Shown piece by piece: positions 25,164 through 35,700 of a stretch of DNA of 64,000 nt. The notes beneath the pieces were generated by a model. That model saw only the letters and a program-made list of their open reading frames with translations. It had not been told where the DNA came from and did no database searches. How positions within the stretch are numbered: position 1 is the stretch's first letter; every line of letters begins with the position of its first letter. The translations under genes were made by a program, and so were the position numbers. Origin of the DNA: Bugulina stolonifera (taxonomy: Eukaryota; Bryozoa; Gymnolaemata; Cheilostomatida; Bugulidae); NCBI GenBank assembly GCA_935421135.1, contig OW285189.1, forward strand, positions 10,065,072 through 10,129,071, read 5' to 3'.

Positions 25164-25500
25164 ATGTACAGAGGCCCGACCTCTCAGAATCCATTGATAT
25201 TCATTTTGTACATGAATTGGACCATTATAAGCAACTTTTGTATAACCCGACCTATTTTGGGTCGGCCGTCGGGCTTCCGGCGGCCATCTTGTTGCGCAAC
25301 TTCCGGACGACCACACGTCGTCTTTTCCCGACCTTACGTCGGCCGGAAGTCCTTATACTATATAAAGGGCACTGTTTTACTGTTCATTGTCTCAGTCTTC
25401 ACTTGGCTTTCAATAAAGACACATCTATACTTGATACAGAGACTTTCACTTCCTTTTGTCAGGTCATTCGCTTAGCGAACCGCCTACTAGGTCGGATCAC
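25164..25500 (+). mobile_element. Possible solo LTR (TATA box and AATAAA close together)
   Basis: A GC-richer island in AT-rich DNA, with a strong TATATAAAGG at about 25359-25368 followed 50 bases later by CAATAAAG (about 25410). A TATA box and a polyadenylation signal this close together are typical of an LTR U3/R region. A hairpin (CCGACCTATTTTGGGTCGG) and repeated GTCGG motifs precede the TATA box. No internal retrotransposon coding, tRNA primer site or second LTR was seen, and the ends are not defined, so the boundaries are nominal. It could instead be a promoter of an unannotated transcript. Confidence 0.3.
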
Positions 25501-25977
25501 TCTCTTTCAACGTATAGTCTGAAGGTCAGACTTGGGACCAGATGGGTCGTCTTTGGTAGTTATTGGGCTACTGAGACCGCTCGATCTTTCATGTAATGCG
25601 AAGTCCTATTACCACTCATAGGCACTTCATTTCTGGGTCGATAGTCGTCCAAGGACGACCGCACCAAATCACAGAAACCATTACAATATGCATGGAAGAG
25701 ATTACTTTGCCAAGTTGGAAGCGAAAAAATAATATACTTGATGTATGGTTAGCCAATAGGTACTCTTCCAGCCAACACGAGTGTCACTTGTGTACGATTT
25801 TATCTTGGGCTAATGGGCTGAACTTGGGGTTATCCCAAAAAATATTTTAATCACTCATTGATTTTCCCCTGGTTGAATGTCTGTGTGAATACTAACTTGT
25901 TGTCACCCAACATATACTAAGGCTGCCATGTCCTTGTTATGTACCATTAGTCCATTACATACCATGATAGGTACCTA

Positions 25978-26307
25978 CATACTTGCCAAGTGTCCAGATT
26001 TTGCCAGGACACCCCCTGGTTTTTGTGTCTGTCCCTACTAATTTTCCAGCTGTCTTGATTTTTTATGTATGGTGAAAATGTTCCCAAACCTCATAAAACA
26101 CAAGATACAACCTAAAATAAGTCATTTACATTGAAGAAAATATCTTACAAGCCACTAAATAACACTAAAATTGATAATTTGATGCTTTTCAGTGATAAGT
26201 TTCCTTCAAATAATGTACACCCAAACTATGTCCAGGGATTCTGGTGCTGTCCAGGGATTTTGAGTCGAAAAGTCCAGATTTTTTGCTCCTGCTCCTTGGC
26301 AAGTATG
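25978..26307. mobile_element. 330-bp MITE with 8-bp target duplication
   Basis: Perfect 13-bp terminal inverted repeats (CATACTTGCCAAG at the left, CTTGGCAAGTATG at the right) flanked on both sides by GGTACCTA (25970-25977 and 26308-26315). An 8-bp duplication with CA...TG ends points to a hAT- or P-type transposase acting in trans. Direct subterminal repeats of TGTCCAG occur inside. No coding capacity. Confidence 0.9.
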
Positions 26308-26763
26308 GGTACCTACACAATACTGTCATATAGACAACCAATGCTGTGTTCAGCTAATGATAATATATGTACAGTAAACAATGCAGTTAGAGGATCATAA
26401 TATTGGCTCTATGCCAGCTCAGCTTTGAACATTAACACCAGTTTATCTAGATTCTACAATAATTATAAGGAGGCAAATAACTAGTTAGCACTAGTTTGGA
26501 TCCAGTTGCTCTCCAGTCTGCCATTGAACTCACTGTGAGACTTGATACGTTCATTAATCACAACAGTTGGTATTATCAGGGTTTCAGAAGTTCAGACAAA
26601 GGTGGTACATTTTCTAGATTCTAGAGCAATAACAGTAGAGATGATGGATCAGTTAGTTTGCCTTTGGGAAAACCAACTAGTCAAAGACATGCATTGCATG
26701 TGCAATAACTGTCTACATGTCTACAACATAGACTAAGGTGTCACTATTCTATTCTCCCCAAGT

Positions 26764-27025
26764 CGTGGATAGTGGCTCAGTGGGTTAGAGCGCCTGCCAT
26801 GAGGAGCGAAAGCACTGAAGGTTCAGAGTTCAGATTCCACTGATGTCTACTGACTACTAGGTCTTTGTACCACAAATGTGCTCCGACCTGCCTACAAACT
26901 GAAAGCAAAAAACTTGGCGCAGCCGATTGCAGCCTTGTATGTGTACCATCAATTCTTTGGTCAGTGCCTGTCACTGAGTAATACTGTATGGTAATTTTGA
27001 CTCATTTTAATTAATTAATTAAAAA
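26764..27025 (+). mobile_element. tRNA-derived SINE
   Basis: The head has an RNA polymerase III A box (AGTGGCTCAGTGGGTTAGAGCG, about 26768-26789) and a degenerate B box (GTTCAGATTCC, about 26828-26838), with spacing like that of a tRNA. The body is unrelated to tRNA, and the end is an ATTA-rich tail (27008-27025). The precise 3' end and target duplication are not clear. Confidence 0.55.
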
Positions 27026-27384
27026 ATATCAACTTCGTTAGTTGCTGCAATATGGCACCCTGGAGCGGCTGCATACATTGTGGTGACGGGATTTTCATCT
27101 GTAGCAGCATTTTTGGTACCAAGGAATTAAGGCTATCTAAATTTCTTCGCTACAGCACCTAACAGAACATATATAGGTCTGTACAAGCACAGACAATACC
27201 TACAGCTGCTAGTTCTGGTGGCTGACGAGACATGCTCATTTATAGTTATCAAGCAGCATTATCACACTGCATGTTGGTGTTTTAAATTTAAGCTTAGCAA
27301 ATATTTGGTCATGTAGCTCATAATGAATCACATCTAATATACCAGCTCCATTGAATACAATTACATTTGCTACAGCCACATTTA

Positions 27385-27554
27385 CAATTAGGTGCAGTAG
27401 TGGAGAAATTTAGATAGCCTTAGTTCCTTGTTTGTGGTTGGGGTTTGGGGTAAGGGCGGTCAACCAGCAAAATATAGAGAAGACAACTTCTCCTGCTTCA
27501 GTTTTGCCGAAGAACAAAGGCTATCTCAAATTTCTCGACTTCTGCACCTAACTC
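27385..27554 (+). mobile_element. 170-bp MITE with 8-bp target duplication
   Basis: Ends CAATTAGGTGCAG and CTGCACCTAACTC form an imperfect inverted repeat that extends inward through GTGGAGAAATTT...AAATTTCTC. Flanked by CACATTTA on both sides (27377-27384 and 27555-27562). The copy at 33660-33829 has exactly the same length and is nearly identical, so the family moved fairly recently. A fragment of a further copy lies just upstream (about 27120-27166). Confidence 0.9.
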
Positions 27555-28265
27555 CACATTTAGTCGGTCATCAGGCAATGTGATAATGCTAACAGCTAAC
27601 CCTGTCGCCTGTCGGCAGCAGCTAAATTAAGTATGTTTTGTACATGCACAATCCTATATACTTTTACAGTGTTCACCTCTAGCCCTACAAAATGAAATAG
27701 TACAGTCATTGAGAAAGGCTCTGTTCTTTGTCAAAATTGCTAGCCCTACAGGATTTGAATGATGAACTATGGACAAAGCTGCAAAGAGCATATTTCCACA
27801 ATTACAATAGAACATTTTTAGACACAGAACAAACAGCCATGAATGAAGCCTGGTTAAAGTTCACTGATCAAAGTGCATCCTAATGTAGCAGAGCTGGCCT
27901 AAAGCCAAAATAGCGACAAACAAAACTACTCATGAGTGCAAACAGAAGTGGGTTTAGTGATAATCCTGGTTTCAGCCAGCTAGTTTTGGTTGTCAGCTCA
28001 AGGGAAGGCTTGTCATTCAACAACCAATCAACTTCAAGTGAATAATTTTAAAAGGGGTAGTATCTCAGCCATTAATGCTAACTTGCCCAGTAAAATGTAC
28101 CACTAAATTAATTATTTAACATTATATTGGTGATATTGCATTATCAAGTTTATATAATGTTCTAAAATCGTAAGTCCTGCAATTATAACACTATAGCGCT
28201 TAGCAAGCAATCAGCATACACCCCCTCGACTGGTACATTCTTCTGTTTACTGCACCAAAGCTAGG

Positions 28266-28274
28266 CTATATAAG
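28266..28274 (+). promoter_or_regulatory. Candidate TATA box of BHMT
   Basis: CTATATAAG about 100 bases upstream of the BHMT start codon, in a short GC-richer interval (AGCTGCCCTTCTAGCCGC follows). The distance would give a 5' UTR of about 70 nt. No other TATA-like element is better placed. Confidence 0.5.
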
Positions 28275-28374
28275 CTGCCCTTCTAGCCGCAACAACTCAT
28301 AACTATTTGCTACAGGTAAAGGTATCCTACTTCTGTATACAAATTACCATTCAGCTGTAAGCCAAAGATTCACT

Positions 28375-31300
28375 ATGAACAAAAAGGTAAGTTTAAATAA
28401 GTAATCCATACATAATATCATTAGATAATTACTTCAAATTGTGTAAAATAACATATCCAGAATGTCGTTCACCACCATACCAGGAGAAATCTCTTTTTAG
28501 CATGGAGTTAGTTTTGTAGTAATTTACATGTACTTTGAATTTTATATTTTCATGTTTTATTTCAGGGCATCATAGAGCGTATGGACGAGGGCGTGGTCAT
28601 TGGAGATGGTGGCTTTGTGTTTGCTTTAGAGAAGCGAGGCTATGTCAAAGCAGGACCATGGACTCCAGAGGCCAGCGTGGAGCACCCTGATGCTGGTAAA
28701 CAATAACTAGAACAGTGAGGGTGTATACCCTCGGGCCCCTCAGGGTCTAATGTTATCAGATCTCTGTGATCTGAGGGAGTGAGACATATCAGATGATATA
28801 TGGGTAATTATATGTTATTATACTTTACAGTGACCAGGCAGCCGATTGATTAACCAGTGGTAAGATATTTTAGGAATTGTCTTCTCTTATAATTGTTACA
28901 GGCCAGCAAAGAGCATATCTGTGTATTGTTACCACATTATATACCGTATTTGAGTTTTTTAGTGCAACAGGACAAACTGTGAAATATTATTATTGTACTT
29001 TTTCTATGTTGGTTCATAATAAATATTGAATATTGCTTTTATAATCATATTATCAATATGATACTGTCCTCTTCAGTTTCTTTCCCTCATCAAGAAGGGA
29101 AAGAACGAGAGAGATGACAACTTTGTCAATTCATGTACATGATTGCATATAAATTACCGCTTGGTGTCTAGACTATAACATTGTGTGACATTGTATTGAT
29201 GTAATGCTATCATTGTTACTATTAATTATTTTTTCATCGGTCTAATGTTCACTATTTGTGGGTAGAGTTGTTCATCTATTTTATTCTGTTCATAGATGCA
29301 TAGTTTACATTTTTTTCCTGTAACAATATTATTATTTTGTTATCTTGTCTTGCACAAGCTAAATGATATGTGTTAATTCTATTTCTAGTTAAACAACTGC
29401 ATCGCGAGTTCCTGCGAGCTGGTGCAGACGTTATGCAAGCATTTACCTTCTATGCAAGTGATGACAAGCTATCAAACAGAGGCAACACTGCTTCCGAGAA
29501 ACTTACCGTATGTATTGACATTATTTTGATAGTTTTAGCATTCGCACCATTTCAGTTTCAAAACCCATACTAAAACCAATACTGTTTGTTTATATTTATA
29601 GTGTGTAGGTATAAATGCTGCATCCTGTAAGATAGCCCGGGAAGTAGCTGAAGAAGGTGATGCTCTGGTTGCGGGAGGCATCAGTCAGACCCCGACCTAT
29701 CTAAGTAGAGGCAGCAAGCAAGAAGTACAAGCCCAGTTTAAACTGCAACTAGATGAATTTGTGAAAAATAAAGTCGACTTCATTATATGCGAGGTAAGGA
29801 TTACAATGTATCTATGACTAATTTACGTAGTGGAATAATTAATCTGAAAGTAAAACCAATCTAGCTTTTCAAACTAACTTTTCATAAAAATTATTGGTAA
29901 GACAAACTGTTCATGGTTGTTTCCCTGAGTGTGTATGTTGAATTTGACAATATATAACTATTCTTTGGTGCTTTTGTAGTATTTTGAGCACATTGAGGAG
30001 ATGGAATGGGCCATTGAAGAGTCTTGCAAGACTGGTCTAGTGGTTGGGGCCACAATGTGTATCGGCCCAGAAGGAGATCTACATGGAGTACCAACCAAGG
30101 AGTGTGCTGTTCGTATGGCCAAATCTGGTACGCACAATACCAATTCAATATTGGTCATTTGCAAATTGGTCTAATTTTGTTATTACATTTATCATACCAC
30201 AGTAATATTAAAGAATATTTCAATTTTTCTTTCGTTTAGTGTTCATCCCATTTAATGAAATCTTTTTCAGGAGCAAAAATAGTTGGACTGCACTGCCACT
30301 TTGATCCAAAGATAATATTAGATGGTATGGAGCTAGTTAAAGAAGGGTTGAAGAATGCCAATCTCGATGTGCATATGATGTGTCAGCCACTGGGATTCCA
30401 TACTCCTGATGCAAAAAAACAAGGATTCATCGATCTTCCAGAGTTTCCATTTGGTGAGCTTTAAATATTATATCCTTAAAGAGAGAGAGAGAGCACAACT
30501 TCAAATGAATGCTTAGAGGTGATAGCTTCTAAGCATTTGTTTGATATTTTTGCTCCATTTTTTCATTTGATTCTAAGCAATGGATACACATAACATATTG
30601 TACATGATTATGAGAGATTATGATACTGGCATCAATTGCATCAGGATTATTTTGATTACTGTGTTGATGTGGTTTTGGTGACCGTGTAGTTATTTTTCAA
30701 TACTTTAATGGATTGTAGGTCTAGAACCAAGAATACTCACAAGATGGGACATGCATGCATTTGCCCGTAGAGCCTATGATATGGGTATTAGATTCATTGG
30801 TGGATGTTGCGGATTTGAACCATACCATGTCCGGGCAGTGGCTGAAGAACTAGCCGAAGAGAGAGGAAAACTCCCAGTTGGTTCTGAAAAGCATGATATG
30901 TGGGGAGGTGGTTTGAAGATGCACACTAAACCTTGGGTTAGAGCAAGGTATGGTGTACATTCTCTGTCTGACACATGCAAAGTAGTTTCATATTATTTAT
31001 TCTATGAACAAAATCTGAACTTTGTAAAAAAATTTTTAGTGTGGATACAATCATGTTCAACTAGAGAGTGTATTGTAGAGCACTGAGCATATTTGTTTGG
31101 ACATTCTGCTTTGTATTTCTTCTGTTTCACGTATATTACCTCTTACAGAGCTTCACGTCAATATTGGGAGAAGATGAATCCAGCTTCAGGCCGTCCATAC
31201 TCTGCTGGAATGTCAGCCCCAGATGCATGGGGTGTCACTAAGGTGGGGTTTTCATCCTCAATTTATTGTCTATTCGCACAAAAATATTATGTTGTTTGCT

Positions 31301-31639
31301 ATTGCTAACATGGGCAAGTGGTAATGTACATGTATGCCTTCTTGTAAATGCTGCATATAATGTATATTTCGCAGTAGACATCGTTGGCATAGCAGTGTGC
31401 TTTTATTGGATAAGAGCAGTCACTATTTTTTCCCTACATGCCACACAGTTCAAAAATATGTCGTCTCCTTGTTTATCAGATTTTGCATCTACATGACCGT
31501 GTGTTATTTATAATCATATTGGTTATGGCTTCAGGGTCATGATATTCTGCTTCAAAAGACGGAGGAAACTGATGATGTAGAAATCAAACGGCTCCAGGGC
31601 TACAAGAATGGTTCGCACACAAATGGACATAGTCACTAG
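28375..31639 (+). CDS. BHMT: Betaine-homocysteine S-methyltransferase, 403 aa
   Basis: Exons: 28375-28386, 28566-28695, 29389-29507, 29602-29793, 29980-30127, 30271-30453, 30719-30947, 31149-31242, 31535-31639. All junctions are GT-AG and in phase (1212 nt). The enzyme moves a methyl group from betaine to homocysteine, giving dimethylglycine and methionine, in the cytosol. Length matches the vertebrate enzyme (about 406). Family landmarks: [20 protein letters not shown] (residues 18-37), [20 protein letters not shown], the first zinc cysteine in LHCHFDP (Cys209) and the paired zinc cysteines in [10 protein letters not shown] (Cys291, Cys292), and W-GVTK near the end. All three zinc ligands are present, so it should be active. 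Exon 1 codes for only four residues. The C-terminal 25 residues are His/Asn-rich and differ from the vertebrate tail. ADA follows 1 kb downstream on the same strand. Confidence 0.97.
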
Positions 31640-32080
31640 ACACCAGTCTGCATCGTTCTTCCTTTGTAAATTATTGTTGTATACTTCAACTGGTGCAGTG
31701 TAAAAATTGCTTACGCGTGAATTTTTATTTTGTTCGGCAGCTATTCAGTTTATTGTTCATGTATGGAATGTGTTCGGCCATTTTTCTATCTGCTGTGCAG
31801 ACATTACTACATGTATATGTTATTGCTATTGGTAATATCTTTTTTATTATATTATGTAATTATTATGAATATTATTATGCATTGTAATATTACTTTACAG
31901 TCTATGCAATGTGTTTGCTCTTTATAAAAGACGTGCAGTTCCAGCAATGTTAGTGTATATTTTCCTTTGGATACGAGTTGATTCTCTGCATAACACAATT
32001 CTGCACCAACTAGTTGATTTTATTTACATTTTATTTACTTCAATGTATACCAAGTATAATAACACATTGTGTAACTATGT

Positions 32081-32086
32081 AATAAA
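32081..32086 (+). promoter_or_regulatory. Candidate polyadenylation signal of BHMT
   Basis: AATAAA 440 bases past the BHMT stop codon and 700 bases before the ADA start. No nearer canonical hexamer was noticed in the 3' region, so a 3' UTR of about 460 nt is likely. Confidence 0.4.
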
Positions 32087-32662
32087 ATTCTAGCTGTATA
32101 CTTCGTCATTCTACTATTTTTGATGAAATATCAGACTCCCTATAAAATATCACTAAATGAGAGAATTTGGAATCAGAAAACAGAATGTAGTTGCAGCAAG
32201 AGAATTCCATCTGCTTTTGTGGTGAATTATCATTTTCATTCTTCGGCACAGCATTATTATAAAATACAACATAATTATACGGTATCGTAATTGGTATTGC
32301 TCCCATAACATACTAACACATACTACAATGTATAATATTAAAATAAATGTTCTGGATTTATAAAAAAATGCAAGTTCATTGGCAATGTAGCATAAATGTA
32401 GCAGATGCACTAATAATCTAATGCATAGTGCAACTATTTATATGTACATGACTTTGCTGTTGGTTGTGCTGAAGAAGTTGCCTTCTCACTCTGTAAAGAG
32501 AGGACAACTACTAATAGAGTAAAAAGGAAAGGACAATAATGTTAGCCCATAGACCAAGCTACTTTCTTATCTTGTATATTACAGAATCATCGGTAACTCT
32601 ATGTACGGAACGAAGAGAACCTCACCGTTCTTAGATATTCATATTTGAGAACTGATGCACAA

Positions 32663-32733
32663 AAAGTAGTGAAGAAATGTTATATAGTGTTAGTCTTTTA
32701 GGAAGAGCAGGGAAAGCAACATTGAAAAAACTT
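32663..32733 (+). repeat. 71-bp segment duplicated at 33092-33162 (source copy)
   Basis: Identical over 71 bases to 33092-33162, at an offset of 429. This copy includes the upstream ATG (32677) and the first 19 codons of the possible ADA N-terminal extension; the other copy is in ADA intron 1. Confidence 0.9.
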
Positions 32734-32787
32734 CCGACAGCCAAAATTGCACACAGAAGCATCAGATTGATCAATACGGGTAAAAAG

Positions 32788-35700
32788 ATGGCAAATACTT
32801 CATCCGTAAACATTACTGCCAAGGTTGGTCTGGATTCAAATTATGATAATGATGACATTTTTACTTGTCAAACTGAAACTCTACTTGATACCAACCATAC
32901 CATACTTACTTAGCATAAAGTGTGTATGGCTAGGGAAGTATTATAAATAATGATTTGTGGAATGATTCTCCACTTAATAAAACCATGAGCAGTATCATAA
33001 GAATGATCATCATTATCATAATGATGATTATTCTTATGATACTGCTCATGGTTTTATTAAGTGGAGAATCATTCCACAAATCATTATTTATAAAGTAGTG
33101 AAGAAATGTTATATAGTGTTAGTCTTTTAGGAAGAGCAGGGAAAGCAACATTGAAAAAACTTATGATTATGGTTATCAATCTTTGTTATATTGATAAAAT
33201 GATAATGGTAGTAATAATCATAAAGCAAATAATTATAATATAATTCTAATTATGTTTTATGATAATAATAGTTATTTTATAAATTAATAATAATATAAAT
33301 ATAATAATTATAATATATAATTTTATAAATAGTCATCATTAATAATGGTGAAAATAAATACATGAATAATAAATTACCGCGTCATATATTAAATAAACGA
33401 AATTAGGCTACTACGTGGTCAACTAAATGAATTATAAACTAATTTATTACATAATTTAAATAATATTTTATCAATATAATAATAAAAGTAATTAATTTTT
33501 AAATTTTTATTATAATAATTTTAATATTAATACCTTTTACAACAATAGCAATAGGTATAGTAATAAAACAAAATGTTTCTATCAATAATAATTCTTGTTT
33601 TTTGTAAAATTAAAATCAACAGAATGTTGTTGCTGTTTTATATTGTTGTGTATTTTTCCCAATTAGGTGCAGTAGTGGAGAAATTTAGATAGTCTTAGAT
33701 CCTTGTTTGTGGTTGGGGTTTGGGGTTAGGGCGGTCAACCAGCAAAATATAGAGAAGACAACTTCTCCTGCTTCAGTTTTGGCGAAGAACAAAGGCTATC
33801 TCAAATTTCTCCACTTCTGCACCTAACTCATTTTTCCCTGGGATCAATGTGGTCAGGAACCGCCAAACTCCGGCACTCCACCGAGCATGTGTTTGAAGCT
33901 GCTACTATTACGGCCACCTCACTAACTCCAAAGAAGGAAGCCTAGGCGTCTGCATGTATAGCAATAATTAGACCACGCACATGGGTGGACAATTCCAACT
34001 CATTCTCTTTACCACAGTGACCTGTGGGTCTACCAGGATCTCACTGCTATCACTAATGTTGTGGATGTTTCCCTGGGAGCAATGTGGTTTTGGACTGTCA
34101 ACCTCCAGCGTTCCGCCTGACATGTGACTGAAACCGCTATCATGATCATGGTCACCTCGCAAACCCCTAAAAAGTAAGCTTTGACGACTGCATTTTAGCT
34201 GCGCACAGACACACAGTTGGATAGTTTCACCACAATATTTATTTATGAATATTGCTAACTAATATTAATTATTTCATGAGATAAATATAATGTTAATTAA
34301 ATTTATTTTTATTTGTTGAGCTTAATTTGTAAGCCTACTAGATTCATTGCCATAGACTTCTAAAGCTGGATTTGCACTACACTAACTCTGGCGTAGGTTG
34401 GACGTTGGTGTGGTGTAAACACAAAATCGGTGTTGGCATTGGAGTTGCCTATTGTAGGGGACGAGTTGAAAAAACCAAGCAGTGCCCATTCCTCTGACAA
34501 GCAGTGTCCAATCAGAAATTAATATTGTATTTATTGCTAGCACCTAGTTTGCAAATCTAAGATTAGCTAATGATTGTGGATGATAAACCCAAAGCTTTAT
34601 TATGGCAAGAACTTAGTGTAACCTTTACTATCAGAAATTATACCTCAAATTACTATTGTATTCATTACTAGCTTCTATTTTACGTATCTAGGGCTGATTA
34701 TAACTGAGGAAGCTCTAGGGCTTAGGACAAATATTTACTGTAATCGAAATACAGTCCATGTTTTTATTACTGAGATTGTCAATTATATGGGAATATTACA
34801 TTATAAACAACTAGGGGGTATAGTTTAGACACAAGGTTGGAGGTTGGAGTTGGGCTGAAAGTTGGAGTTGGAGGTTGGAGTTGGTGTCTGAGTTGGTGTA
34901 GTGTGAATGCACCTCAAGTAAGCATCGTAGCCTATTTTCGTGTAGCTGGAAGATAATGTTTACACTTTATGTATCATATTTACAACATCATAACTTGGGC
35001 ATGTGTATGAGTTCTCTTCGGTGTGCATACAATCCATTAATGGATATTCTGTATTAGCTGACAGTATTTCACCGTGTAGTGATTGTAATAATACTAACTC
35101 CAATTTTTCAAAATCGTAGCTGTTTTAACTTTACGAATCAACTGGAATTATTCTTTGCTGTTGAAGGTACAGTTACACATTCACTTTGATGGATCACCAA
35201 GACTTTCATCTGTGCTTCCTCTGGCCAGGTAACAAGCTACCATGTCATGTTGGGTCTACTATGCTGGTATTAGTTATGCAGTAAATTAATGTACGAGTAT
35301 ATGGCAATTGGTAACGTTCATACAATTATATTATATTATGGTGATTGGGAATGTACATGCACTTTTAACTGATAGCGCAATGTTGTGTGATTGTTGTTTC
35401 ACAAATCACTCTTCATTTTCTCAGAAAGAGGGGGATAACTCTACCTGTATCTACAGAAGAAGAGTTGAGAAAAGCTGTCATCATGACTAAACCAGAAACT
35501 CTTACCACCTTTCTTGAAAGGTTTAAATACTTTGCTCCAGCATATGCGTAAGTAATCAACAATGTGTCGATATTGTAACCACTATCAGTGTTTGATTAAT
35601 GCTATGTGGCATCTTTCCAAGCACTTGTTAAAGTATATATTATTGGTTCTTTCTTATTTGTCAGTGTTTCGCGTCCACAAGGGTTGAGCTGGTGGTTTGC

